DNA of 64,000 nt from Paralvinella palmiformis (lineage: Eukaryota > Annelida > Polychaeta > Terebellida > Alvinellidae). This document shows, in pieces, positions 1 through 11,700 of this stretch (positions are counted from its first letter, which is position 1; every line of letters starts with the position of its first letter). The DNA is taken from contig JAODUP010001134.1 in the NCBI GenBank assembly GCA_025642065.1, forward strand, positions 62,001-126,000. The letters run 5' to 3'. The position numbers and the translations under genes were made by a program. The notes beneath the pieces were generated by a model. The model saw only the letters and a program-made list of their open reading frames with translations, made no database searches and was not told the DNA's origin.

Positions 1-280
1 TAGAGTGAAACATCATGAAAGTGAATATATATTCCTGTAGCTACATTGTTAGTTTAACTTTCAAAACGGAATTTGTACACCTAATTGACGAAAATTGTAC
101 CATAGATCCCCGCCATCTTCTTCTATTTTTTTTCTGAACATCCAGAGTTGTCTGCATGGAATTTCCTATAAAGGTGTGACGTCAAATGGGATATTCCGCC
201 AAAGGATTCTCGCGGAATAACTTCCAAATATGCCGACCCCCATTTCGAAAGCACTAAAAATAGCGTCCACGAACAGGTTT
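1..280. other. Intergenic DNA, nothing recognised
   Basis: AT-rich sequence before the first SINE. No ORF with codon structure, tRNA or repeat was recognised here. Confidence 0.4.
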
Positions 281-643
281 AGGTTTTGTTGTTCGGGGAG
301 AATCCCCAGGCTGTCGCTTAATCAGCACAGCCTCTATGTTGGAGTGGTTGAGAAACCTCCTCCCCCACCACTAACAGAGGAACAGTACGGAAAGATGGAG
401 CCGAAATACCCTGAGGGTGGTCACTGCCAGAGTGTTTTACGTCCTCAGGGGGATATTTAACGTCCCCCTTTATTTTAAATAATTCAGTGGAGACGGCAGC
501 GCCATTTAACGTGGTCAGCCACCCACGATGTAGTGAGCCGAGAAATTAATCCCTGGAAAAGTTTCGACCCTTCTTACGGGGTTCGAACCTGCGACCGTTG
601 GCACCAAGTGCCGGGTGCTTAACCGCTAGGCCACCGGAGCTCA
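281..643 (-). repeat. tRNA-derived SINE, family A, copy 1 (inverted)
   Basis: Reading the minus strand, the element begins with GAGCTCCGGTGGCCTAGCGG, an A-box-like tRNA head, followed by a B-box-like GGTTCGAACCCC. A ~270-bp body ends at GGGATTCTCCCCGAACAAC. It matches the element at 7120-7490 over its whole length in opposite orientation. The apparent reading frames inside it are repeat sequence, not genes. Confidence 0.85.
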
Positions 644-2930
644 CTCCACGAACAGCGCATCAGTGGCAATCCGTTTGTATGCTGACACGCACGGTTTCTA
701 TGTCATTATAGTCATAATTCCTTTAGACAGCGATACAAATGTTATATCAATAGGAAGATATTTCCCCAGTCTTTAAAAATATCCTACAGTATAACCGAGT
801 TAACTGATTTTAATGTAGACAGAATCATTTGTAAATAAGATCTCTTTCGTTTCTATGGAAAGGGCCATTTTCTAGAGACACGGGCCCCCACAAAAGTCAC
901 GTGACCTGAACTCCCTAGCTATAATCAGAGAGCTTAAATATAGAGAGGCGTTACTCTTGCCGCGCCGTGTTGAATTTTGAACCAGTGGCGCCTCCAGCGA
1001 CCGGAGGTATTTCTCAGATAAACAAAAGCTCTCTGGTTGTCTAATGTCATCGTGTACATGTGTGCACATGGTTGAAATAAATTGCCAATATATATGATCA
1101 CATACTATTTTAATAATTAACACTTTAATTGTGCACACATGATATCGAAGCTCTGAAACTGTAAATAAAGAATTTCACAGCCCAGTCACATAGCCTACAA
1201 TTTGCGATCACTTGACAGCTGATCAGAAAATAATTGAACGTGGTTTAGGTTATTTCACAGCTTTGTGTGTGGAAGTTTTTTAATGAAAATAATTAGGTAT
1301 ATATGAGGTAAATGCATACAAACATATTTTCATCATGTCAGTTTATCATAGTCCATAAATGTTTATTTATTTGGATATATACATATAATGATATATACAG
1401 CTATTATAACGCAACTATAACACAGTTCAGTACAAACTTCCCACCATATGGCATATATTCATCATGTCCGTTTATCATATATTAACTAAAAAAAATCATA
1501 AGTTCATTTAAAGTCTATACCTCAATAATATAGACCATGCAATATAGGCCTGCCCAGCTGAGAACAAAGAATATACATGGAATATTAACAATGTTTATGT
1601 TTGCGTTAACATGTTAGATATAGAGAAATTAGTATTTTCATGCAATAAGCGGCATCGAATCTCTTATGCCACGGGTTCATCTACAGTTACAATCAGTCAT
1701 TTGTTATCAAATGGATAGAATAGCAATTGCTTCCAGCTCTAAACAACCACTAAAAAAATTGCTTTTGAAAAAACAAATGAAAAATTAAAAAAAACCTAAC
1801 TTTTTAACAGATAACTCAAAATCATCTATCACACCCAACACCAGTAAATCTGTACCCAAGAGATTGCCTGTTTACATGGTATCTCACCATCATAAAACCC
1901 TCTAGGACTGAAACAGAACAATCCCTTTGTAAAATAATGACTTGTTTTCCTTTTTTTTTCAATTGTTAAAGAATTTGATTTGATATGATTTAGTTATGAA
2001 GATCGAGAAGTATACCAATTAAAGCACATGAGTGAAATTCAGGTACTAATTAGGTGCTGGTAATCCTTTTTGTATTAAGATATGAAATGGGCTGACAAAA
2101 TTTCATGGGTTTGATCCCTTTGTTTTTATTTAATTAATTTTATAATCCCAATTTTACCATTAATATTTATAAATATTAATTACCATCACACTGGCCCTGT
2201 CTCCTGTATAGGTCTCCTACCCGTTAATACCTTCCTTTTGATTTCAGTGGATGCATGAGGTGGATTTGGTACATAAAAAATATTTGGAATAGCATTCTAG
2301 ATAAGTTTTCTTTTCGGTTCATAATTTCCCCAGTGAAGTGTATATCATACACTCTACAATTAAATTAGTATTCAATTAATTGTAATCTTTCCTCGTCATA
2401 TATCTGAACGACAACAATTAATAACCCATCTTTTACTTCTGTCAATAGAAAAATAACAAAATGAATGTTTCTACCATAGTTGAGGTATTTAATAATTAAT
2501 TTCATAACACTTAAATTATAAATAGAAGTAAACCAATTTTGCTTACGTTTAAAAATAAATATGGATGCAGGTGATCATGTAAATACTCATGCAGCTACTT
2601 ATAATTACTGTAATTAGGGAAAAAATTTCTGATTAGAGTAATGTAATTTTAGAAGCCCAATTATATTATTAACAATAACAAAGTAAAATATACCTCCCGC
2701 CCAATAACATCTTCCGTGGCTTCAGTACATGTAAATGTAAGCTTATGTATATCTCACATACCCATTTTGTGATTAATAGGTTGATATTGTTCAATAAAAT
2801 TTAATAAGTCATGTCAAGTAGGGGGTGTGTCTACTTCAAATTGTTATGCTTATTTTTTTTAATATCCTTTTTTTTTTTAAAGCCAGATCATATGAAATTT
2901 TTACACTTTCGGGAATGTCTTTATTTGTGT
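644..2930. other. Intergenic DNA, no gene recognised
   Basis: AT-rich, with no convincing coding exon. A short minus-strand frame at 872-1138 has no recognisable motif. Nothing else was assigned. Confidence 0.4.
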
Positions 2931-2934
2931 ATAC

Positions 2935-2992
2935 TTTTCCTGTTATTGCAGCCGAAAGCAGCGCAGAATGAACCAGTGCCATTAGGCGTCAT
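2935..2992 (-). pseudogene. THAP-like zinc-finger start (possible first exon or relic)
   Basis: Minus-strand reading from an ATG at 2992 gives MTPNGTGSFCAAFGCNNRK. It then meets a possible but weak splice donor (GTATAC) at 2934-2933. The C-A-A-F-G-C-N-N-R spacing matches the first two zinc ligands and following residues of THAP domains, where an intron at about this point is common. No continuation (FHRFP-like segment, second zinc ligands, AVPF motif) was found to the left. It may therefore be a decayed THAP-bearing transposon, an orphan exon or coincidence. Confidence 0.25.
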
Positions 2993-3632
2993 GTTAACGA
3001 AGGGAGCTGTCCACTCCATGAATTCAAAATGGCATCCCATGTTAAAAAGTAACACGTCTTGTAATAAATAGTCTTTGCTATAATCACATATGAAATGAGA
3101 GGGTTGCAGCAACAAATATCATAATGTTATGCTAACTTAAGAGAAACAACAGACAAGATTTCAAAATCTACACAGATGCCAGTTTCAAAGAAAAGGTGTT
3201 CTCGTTGTTGCTCTACATCCAAACAATTTTGTCTGCAATACAAGCTTCAAATAAAGAATAAATATCCTCCCTTTTATCACATGACTTTAATATCATGAAG
3301 AATCAATGAGTGTGATCTACATAACAATTATATTTAATGTTATGCCACTTAGTAATTCCCCCCCCCCAACTGGTTTAGTATACAAACAGCAATTCTTTAG
3401 ACTTAAACGGATCCCTCTTGTCGTGATCTTTCCGGATCATGTAAATTGCATTTGCAGTTACAAACATAATCATTAGGAGCGCCACGTGTATATGAGATTA
3501 TAGCATTTGTGACATCCCCCTTATCTAAAGAGCTGCTGCGAGTTATCTATGCAGTACGATTTTAATAAATTAATACTATTTATCTTTAGACTTTAGGTTC
3601 TACATTTAGTTGCCAGTTAACCTTGTAAAACT

Positions 3633-3634
3633 GA

Positions 3635-3668
<34 letters not shown>

Positions 3669-3680
3669 ATATATATATAC
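3633..3680. repeat. (TA)n microsatellite
   Basis: Near-uninterrupted TA dinucleotides with one TTTA interruption. No gene lies around it. Confidence 0.9.
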
Positions 3681-4900
3681 GATTTAGTTTGCTGACCTAG
3701 TATTTTACTGGTTCTAACTTTTAAACTTCTAAACAACACAACGCTGTACGCAAGTGAATATACATTGAACATATAAACTCTTAACTATTAAACATTCCTT
3801 TAGATCGAACTTAATCCATACTTAGATTCTTACAGTAGTTACAGGTAATTAATATAATAATACACCATAAACGCATACTGTATAATAACTTGAACTGTAT
3901 ATAATCATGTAACTTTAAAATATCCATCTGGTATTCATATCGGTACAAGAAAATGAAGATGTACATCTTAGCTTATATAGAAGGGGGGAGGGGAAATAAA
4001 TTAGCATATATGTGGATATATTTCTGTTAATTAATATTAACCTAATTAATCTGTACATCTGAACGGATAACTGGGTTATCCTGTTTCTCTTACAAAGCAC
4101 ATGATGCTCATTCAATAAAGATCATATCTGGTTATTCCATTTTTCAGGATTGAAATGCAAGGACAATTTAGGAATAGACTGAAACCTATATCTAGCATAA
4201 TATAGCAATTAAGCTGCCTCGTTAGAGATAATTTTGGGATTGAAAACAACAGAAAATAAGATAAAATTATTTTCGATGTGGTAAAAAATATGGTGTAGCG
4301 ATGATTTGAGTCAATCAGTTTTGTTCGATCTCTTTTTCGCTGTTTTATCTCACCTACAGCGCAGAACTAAATCTCTATTAGTAATAATGATATCAAATTT
4401 ATGTAATTCTGCTTGAATTGTATTACATGGCTTACGCCTGGTATATGACAAACGTGACAATGACAATCTATATTTATATGGTGCACCAACCAATTAAACT
4501 GTTCTTAAGCACCTCACTGGGAAAAACGAAGAATTTTGTTTAGATAAAATCATGATTAAAATTGGTTTATCTACAACATCGAGAGGAACGTCTTAAAATT
4601 GGTGATATTCTTCACTGTTCTATACAATGATGAGGATTTTGTTCCAAAGTTCTGCTCCTTGGAGTGGAACATTCTGTGACTGTGAGTGAGTGCTTCAGAC
4701 CAGCCTTTGGGATGACTAGATAACGCTGAATAGATAGTTGTAACACTCGGGATAGTTCAGTTCAGTGTAAAGCGTGATATGTGGGGGGGGTGGCTTTTTA
4801 CTCGATTTTTGTAATTGACTGGCAGCCAGTGAAGTTCCCGAAGGACACAACATTGCAACTGTAAGAGTCTTTGCAATGTAAAAAATCGCGGTTGATCGGT
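3681..4900. other. Intergenic DNA, nothing recognised
   Basis: AT-rich with short scattered stop-bounded frames only. No gene, RNA or repeat was recognised. Confidence 0.4.
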
Positions 4901-4904
4901 TGAT

Positions 4905-5050
4905 CGGCGGTTGATCGGTTGGTGGAGCCGAGTACTGCTCACACCTAGGACATACGACCGAGTGGCGACTCCGTAGGGAAACATCCCACAAAATACGTAG
5001 GCCTATGAGCCAGATTCGAACCCACAGCATGGAAGTTTGCAGGCAATCGG
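4905..5050 (-). repeat. tRNA-derived repeat, family C (inverted)
   Basis: The minus strand contains a B-box-like GGGTTCGAATCTGGCTCATA followed by a TGTGGGATGTTTCCC body. This matches copies at 10735, 13175, 14505, 22985 and 60795. The ORFs read across this stretch are repeat sequence. Confidence 0.65.
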
Positions 5051-5697
5051 GGGGCCATAATATCTGTTGGATTATAAGTCAAGTAATATGGTCACGTGTT
5101 TCCTTACGCAATTTGAAAATTTAGACGAATTATGGGTAGTGTGGTTTGTTTTTATTAAATTAAAAACTTAATTTAGATTGAGGAAGTAGAGTTTTTAAAG
5201 TGGGCCTAGAACGTGCTTGATGATTAATTACGACTATTGAACGCATAATATTCATTTGTTGCGTTTTCAGGTTATCTCAAATATAATTTTATTTTAATTT
5301 ATTTACTATATCATTCCCAGTGAAATAATTCCAAAACAAAAACGGAGATAAACCCCATGATACAGGTTTTTTTTTGTCTCCCCATGATACGTTTCAATCT
5401 GTTGGCAGAACACAAAGATCAAGATTAGTATTTCATAAAGAGTATGCGACTATAATTCAAGTTTATTCTCTAAATTGCCACACCTATGACGTCATCTGCT
5501 TGTGTGCTTGCTAGTGTGATGGTTGGTGATGCGTTTACCAGAGAATCGCATATAGTATGCTTTTAATATTAAAGAAAAAAGCTGAACAACTTCAAATCGG
5601 TCAAATATTTTATAAAGTTTGCTGAATAAATTAAACAAAATACTTATAGTAAATGCCGTGACGTAAAACCAATAATACAAAAGAGTGGTGCTAAATT
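5051..5697. other. Intergenic DNA downstream of the 365-residue gene
   Basis: AT-rich sequence that would hold the 3'-UTR of the minus-strand gene ending at 5698. TTTATT on the plus strand (AATAAA on minus) occurs here, but the polyadenylation site was not fixed. Confidence 0.35.
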
Positions 5698-6795
5698 TTA
5701 AGACCAGCTAATCAATTTGTTAAAACGATCTACATATTGTTCGTACCATCTCATCGCGTCATTATCTGGAAACAACTTTCTCAGAAGAGGCCTAAGTCGT
5801 ATCCATTTGTTCGGTTGGTAGCTCGTCTTCAGTAGGTGAGCATCAACAATTCCTTCTAAGCTCAAGTTGGCCGTTGGCCAGTGCACCCTGTCTATGCGAT
5901 CCTTTGTAAGTTGTCGCTGATACACGTACACCTTCCGCCCGTTCTCGTTCTCCAGCTTCCACTGATGTAGCCTGAGGCTGATCATGACCTGGTCAATGTA
6001 CCACCCTTCTCCGCCGTGCGTCACGTTACGACGAAACTTGTCACCAAAATATTTCACGATCTCGCCTATGGTTTTGGGCATGGGCAACAAACCGGACAGC
6101 GTCATAACGCTGTACCAAGTCTGAATCTTCATGCCAACGTAAGAAAGTGGAGCGTGAATAACGCGTAAGCCGTCCACTGCCAGATCGCCAATATTGCCAT
6201 GTAAAATGTCCTTTCCCGGCGGAAGGACAAAGAAGTCCCTAGAGATTGGCCAAATATCGGCATCAGCCGTCAGCAGGTATGTGTCCCGTATTCCGACGTC
6301 ACTGGTATTATAGCGAACGAGGGAGGTAGCGAATAGTCTGACTACCTGACTGATACTCGTAGCCTGGCTAGAGGATACCATTTTCAGAACAAGTACCACG
6401 ATGTATTCCTTGTCGGCCAACGTATCCATCAGGTACTGCACCCAAGGCTTTCGCTTGTGACGCTGAGGATCGCCAACTATGATGATAATACTGCCGAAGC
6501 CAATCCTGTTCCAGGCCATTGCCGTCAGCGGCAGATCAAATCCGTAATCCGTAGCCTCGCTGCCATGCAGGGACGAAGTGAATACGGCATATTTCGATCC
6601 CGATTTAATCGCGCCAAACTGGACCGATTCTTCGACATCCACCGTTTCGTGGCTTTCACTCGTCCAATCGAACTGGCATATTTGATAAATCGCTGACTTG
6701 TCTCTGGATTGAACACGATTGATATAAAAACAGCAGCCAAGCGTTGTAATCAAACCAAACAGGATGACGGGAACTAACAGAGGCCTCTGGCACAT
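5698..6795 (-). CDS. Putative type II membrane glycosyltransferase-like protein (single exon)
   Basis: One uninterrupted 365-codon frame, GC-richer than its surroundings and with no need for introns. Residues 1-5 are short and basic, and residues 6-26 form a hydrophobic segment, so the protein is probably a Golgi-type signal-anchored (type II) membrane protein with a lumenal body. Residues 171-184 read DTYLLTADADIWPI: a hydrophobic strand ending in D178-A-D180, the form of the metal- and nucleotide-sugar-binding DxD of GT-A glycosyltransferases. A later GGEGWYIDQ block (261-269) resembles the conserved acidic/aromatic region seen downstream of DxD. Sequons at N163, N257 and N310 fit a secretory location. 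The start is the only ATG before the anchor and has A at -3. I do not recognise the exact family or its substrate; the enzyme assignment is inferred from these motifs. Confidence 0.8.
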   Translation of the reverse strand: MCQRPLLVPVILFGLITTLGCCFYINRVQSRDKSAIYQICQFDWTSESHETVDVEESVQFGAIKSGSKYAVFTSSLHGSEATDYGFDLPLTAMAWNRIGFGSIIIIVGDPQRHKRKPWVQYLMDTLADKEYIVVLVLKMVSSSQATSISQVVRLFATSLVRYNTSDVGIRDTYLLTADADIWPISRDFFVLPPGKDILHGNIGDLAVDGLRVIHAPLSYVGMKIQTWYSVMTLSGLLPMPKTIGEIVKYFGDKFRRNVTHGGEGWYIDQVMISLRLHQWKLENENGRKVYVYQRQLTKDRIDRVHWPTANLSLEGIVDAHLLKTSYQPNKWIRLRPLLRKLFPDNDAMRWYEQYVDRFNKLISWS

Positions 6796-7119
6796 ATTTT
6801 TGAGTCTTTTTTCGCCTTAATATTTTAGCCTCTTATCCTCGCCAGATAATAATTGATTTATTGCAGATCCTAAGTCGGTCTTTCCTGTTTATTCTTTACT
6901 GAGATGTTTCTATTCGTTTTAGCATCTTTATTTCGTATAGGACGTATAAGCCGAGTGTTATACGCCAGACACAATTAACAGTTTCCCTATTGATTGTTGT
7001 TTCATGAACTACGTCAGAAACTGGTGGAAACTTGTTAGGAGTAGCAACTATTTTGTACAATGTTTTGTTCGCGTTTCTCTGAGCGTATAAAACCAAACAG
7101 CTATATAACAGCGTTACAG
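6796..7119. other. Upstream region of the type II membrane protein gene
   Basis: Presumed promoter and 5'-UTR of the minus-strand gene. A 66-residue minus-strand frame at 6896-7096 has no recognisable motif. No TATA box was confidently placed. Confidence 0.3.
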
Positions 7120-7490
7120 TGAGCTCCGGTGGCCTAGCGGTTAATCACTCGGCACTTGGTGCCAAGGGTCACAGGTTCGATCCCTGTAAGAGGTCGAAAC
7201 TTTTCCAGGGATTAATTTCTCCGCTCACAACATCGTGGGCGGGTGACCACGTTAAATGGCGCTGCCGTCTCCACTGAATTATTAACAATAATCGGGGACG
7301 TTAAAGACCCCCTGAGGACGTAAAACACTCTGGCAGTGACCACCCTCGGGGTATTTCGGTTCCATCTTTCCGTATTGCTCCCCTGTGAGTGGTGGGGGAG
7401 GTGGAGGTTTTTCTGAACCACTCCAGCATATAGGCTGTGCTGAATAAGCGACAACCTGGGGATTCTCCCCGAAAAACAAAACAAACAACG
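7120..7490 (+). repeat. tRNA-derived SINE, family A, copy 2
   Basis: Starts TGAGCTCCGGTGGCCTAGCG (A box), then carries a B-box-like GGTTCGATCCCTG near 7171. The body ends at GGGGATTCTCCCCGAAAAAC before an A-rich stretch. It is the direct counterpart of the inverted copy at 281-643. Confidence 0.88.
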
Positions 7491-7498
7491 TTATATTA

Positions 7499-7677
7499 CG
7501 GGCACCTCCATGGTTTAACTGGTAGCGCGGCTGGCCACAGATTTCAACCACCTGAGTTGAAATTTCGGAGTGGGAATGTCTGAAGAGTGTTTCATCCTTC
7601 AGTTCGCCTCATTACCTTTACAGGACGCTTGGCCCATTTAGCCTACCTTGTGCACAAATGTGGCCGTAAAATATCAA
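7499..7677 (+). repeat. tRNA-derived SINE, family B
   Basis: Starts GGGCACCTCCATGGTTTAAC and ends GTGGCCGTAAAATATCAA. The shared core includes a TTTCATCCTT segment, TTCATTACCTTT-like and CCCATTTAGCCTACC. It belongs to the ~190-bp family found repeatedly across the window, and follows directly after a family A SINE. Confidence 0.8.
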
Positions 7678-7892
7678 AGAGGGGCCTGGATTTTGTTCGT
7701 TTACAACAGACAATCCTTTGCAATATTTACATTTAAGCTCGTATTCAATACTGATTTAAATATCCAGAGATTACAGCCATCTTTAAGTCTGAAATTTTTA
7801 AAATAAATCTTCATTAATGGATCGATGATTTACTTAAATCAGATGTAAAAATATTGCTGTTTACTCCCATTTTTATTCACACGACGGGCTAA

Positions 7893-8040
7893 ATCAGTAA
7901 ATGTGCCGAGTGACCCCTAATGGTAATGAGGCCAAATCAAAGGTGAAACCGCATCCTTCTGACATAGTTCGGCGGGGTTCCAACCCAGGTACTATGGATC
8001 CGTGGTCCATTCCGCTATCAGTTAGACCATGGAAGCACCT
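7893..8040 (-). repeat. tRNA-derived SINE, family B (inverted, diverged)
   Basis: Reverse complement of the family B core: GCCGAGTGACC, then GGTAATGAGGCCAAATCAAA, ending in GTTAGACCATGGAAGCACC (tRNA head). The 3' end is truncated. Confidence 0.7.
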
Positions 8041-8124
8041 CACTTATTTCTGAATCCATCAGTGGATGAGTGAGTTAGGGCGTAGCACTTCTGGGGTGTT
8101 GTCATGTTGTGTACATGTGTGAAG

Positions 8125-8245
8125 AAGAATACGACACCACTTCAAAGTTTATTTGTATTTAGTCTCTGTGAGGAAATATTAAATTACAGATCATATTCGT
8201 CTTGCTTTATGGAGGTAGCAATAATATTAAGTATCATTACAATCA
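8125..8245 (+). repeat. Tail fragment of SINE family F
   Basis: The stretch TTATTTGTATTTAGTCTCTG followed by GAGGAAATATTAAATTACAG parallels the 3' part of the longer element at 25278-25515 (TTAGTCTCCGTGGGGATGC, then AAATTACAGACCATA). Confidence 0.45.
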
Positions 8246-8670
8246 TCCATTTTTTTATATATAATAATAATAATCAGTAGCAGTAGTAGTAGTAGTATCA
8301 ATATGTGAAAAGCGATGGCATTGAGAAACATGAATACAGCAAACTGTACACGATTTACCATAATCTGAATTTAAAGTAGTATAATTTATTAGTTACTATT
8401 TAATGGAAGGTATACCAAATTGCAAAATATGTACAGCTCTGAATGAGACCCTCTAGAGTTGAATTGTAACTGTGTTTTTTTTAAACAGGGCACTTTTACA
8501 AAATATAAGAATTGAACAAACTGACGCTAATCACAGTTACTACACAGAGTTATTAAAATTTTAATGATATTATAATATTACATCATCGCTCATGAATTAG
8601 TAACTCAAGAAGGACCAAATTTTCCCCCAGTTTCTCCTGTTCAGCAGCCCTCCCCGACGTAAACATAGAC

Positions 8671-8699
8671 ACTTCCGGTAGTTTGTCAATATCACGTGA
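8671..8699. promoter_or_regulatory. ETS site and palindromic E-box upstream of WDFY2
   Basis: ACTTCCGG (8671-8678) is an ETS/GABP-type core. TCACGTGA (8692-8699) is a palindromic CACGTG E-box of the kind bound by USF, MYC and MiT/TFE factors. Both lie within 65 bp of the WDFY2 start codon. Their use is inferred; the transcription start is unknown. Confidence 0.5.
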
Positions 8700-8735
8700 T
8701 GGTGATGATGATGGTCATCATGGTGGAATGGGAAA

Positions 8736-11700
8736 ATGGCAGCTCAAATTAAAGCCCCCGTAAATATGTCGCAGGCAAATATTAGAAAGCCACAGCTAAT
8801 CAACAAAATAGAAGGGCACAGTGACGATGTCAACATGGCAATAATTACACCACAGGAAGAAGGCGTGATCACTGCTAGTGACGATAGGTCAGCTTTAAAT
8901 ATGGTCTTGAAACGTTTCGTTTGTGTGTGGAAATCCGAAATGCTTTCTTCGACATAATTTTAAAATTTAATGCTCGGCTGTCTACGTAGATCTCTGTACA
9001 AAATTTTCCAGTAACACTAGACCCTAACCAAATAGGACTTATATAATATACCTGCTATCTCAGTACCTGGTTAGGCTGTAGAGGTATATTCGTGAATTTA
9101 CGATTAATTAACCACCATTATAATTATTAGGCATTAATTTGCTCGACTAGATCTAGAATCTAGACGTCGTCGTCTAGATCTATAAAAACTAACTAAGTAT
9201 CAGTCTATGACTATGTCAGTACGTGTGATTAATACCTCTAATTTGTTTAAGCTGGATTACTATTATAATAAGAACTGAAACAGAATAAACGGCATTAGAT
9301 TTGGTCTGCCGCAGAATTTGTTACACAAGACTAGTTTTTTTCCCCTCGGAATTGACATACTGATACTAGATTTGCCCACCCTCTGAAATTGGATACCTTT
9401 TTTGTGAACAGATAATGGAACATGTTATATGCTGTTGAGCATGATATATCACTTGTTTTGGTATCCAGTCAATTTTAAGCTCAATCCATGCAAATTCTAC
9501 TTAGAGTTAGAACCAACTCATTCCATTGTCATACTTAATGCATGATGGAGGTACCAATGAGCCTAGTTATTTATTCTTTGAGTCAACTAGTCATACAAAA
9601 AACATTAATCTACTGCTACATATCACATACATATGTGTGTGTGTGTGATATGTCTGTCTAGTCCCCTAAAAAAGTGAGGTTGGCTGCTCGATTCCTATAC
9701 CAATTTTCTCCATTTTAGCCGATCTTTTGCATCTACCTTCTTTAGCCCAGACTCTCATATCCTACACCACCACATGATTCTGGGTCATCATTGGCCTCCC
9801 TCTACCTCTCACACCATCCACCAAATAGAACACGCTTGTCTTTACTCGGTCTCTATCATCTTTTCATCAAACATGTCCCAGCCACCTCAATAATTGTTTT
9901 TAACATTAGTCACCAGTTCAATCCCTATTCTCTCCCTCAACTGTACACTTTGTACCTTTTCCTGTAGAGACACACCCATTGTACCATTCTCATCTCTGTT
10001 TGCTCAAATCCTCCTATCTGCTCTGCATTCATGTTCCCCTACCCTGTGTCGTATTTGCATGCAGTACAAATGGATAAATAATCATGCAGAGGGTGGATGG
10101 CTGTTTAAGATTATGTTCACCTCTGTTGTTTAGTAAGTTGTAGCATAGGATCCCATGGTGTGAAGAGGCCAGATGGTTGAATCAGGTTCTTACTCTTAGC
10201 ATTATAATAATGTATATTTAATAAACCGCCCATACTAGCATGGGGGTATTCAAATGCACTGTACAAATAATATATAATATAATAATACCCCAAGTTATTT
10301 TAAAATATGGTTGCCAATCAGATTTTTCCCATTATACTATTTATAGTGTTACAGTAGTTTTTTCATCTAGCTAGGTAACTGATAACGTTTTCTCCATCGG
10401 TGATTGGAGTAGGTAAAATGGAATTGACCCCATATCTGATCCAGAAATAAAAGGGAGTTGTGATGGTTATATATGGTCATTATTTGCGTCTAGAGTGGTT
10501 TATGTATTAAATTATAAGAACTGATATGATCGTGTTGGTGCAATGTTCTGTAAAATGTTATATTTTCTGTACAGACAGCTGCTGGTGTAAATTTCTCTTT
10601 TTATCATTGATTCATGACCTTTCTTTGTTAATAAATTCCATCTGATTATCTTAAATATAGGTGTTTCACGTGTATTAGACCAATTGTTTATAGTCTAATA
10701 AGCTTCAGGACTATCTCTTCATCTTATACACCAGGGTGTTCCAATGGTCCAGTGGTTAGAGTACTACTACTATGCTGTAAACCTCCAACTTGTGGATTCA
10801 AATCCAACTCATATTGTGTTTATGGAAATGTTTCCCTGGACATCCACCCCTTGGCCATGTGGACAATGCCAAAACTAATCGACTTATCTTATGGTCATTA
10901 TACATTAGCCTTTGTGGCATTTCAAACTATAAAAAAGTCTTGGAAACATCACCACATCAATATAGAAACCCACTCACCCTTTGGGTTTGGAGCTCACTAT
11001 GCTGATGAGCTACGTGCAACAGAAGATAGAGAAAAAGCTGTCATGCTTAAAGTTGGCGTAAAAGTGATTCGGTCTGATAATAAATTAATTAGGATGAGAT
11101 GTCTTAGATTAAAGACAACTTGATCTTGATTATATAATGTGTTCTGCATCAAACAGGGTGAGAGTTTTCCAGACCTGAAAATAATGTTTTGGGAAATGGG
11201 GCGTGGGTCAAACTGGTGGTTTGAAAACAAATCTTGTGCATAAGTCGTGTTTTGTCCACACTCAGATGGTCCTAAAAGTGCATAAAACCCAAATTATTCT
11301 GTGATTTGCTTTCGAAGTCTTTTTTTCAAAGGCCACTCTCATGCCTGATCAAACCTACTGGCGAATTATACCAACAAGTATTGTCTTACAGTATCAACTG
11401 AGTCATCTTGTTTCGTGACCTTTCTTGAAGAAGCATATCTATGGTTTTCCTCCTGTACAAGGGTAACTCATGTCAGTAGTGTTGCTCAACAACAATTTAC
11501 TTTCTGGTTAAAAGTTCAGGATCGACTTGCATCTTTTTTACTAACTTATGTCAGTCATGAGATATTTATTTCGTTAGTTGGTATATCCTTGTCGGATCAT
11601 GACCGGATAAGAAACATTGCTGCTTTTTTGTTGTCTTTTTCCAGAACTGTTCGTGTTTGGTTAAAGCGAGACACTGGTCAGTATTGGCCTAGTATATGCC

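Noticed and set aside
7120..7200. Functional tRNA gene at the SINE head
   Set aside because: A and B boxes are present, but the stretch is continuous with a repeated ~370-bp body and does not fold as an intact tRNA by eye.
10752..11123. 123-codon plus-strand frame in WDFY2 intron 1
   Set aside because: It starts inside a tRNA-derived family C repeat and has no family resemblance.
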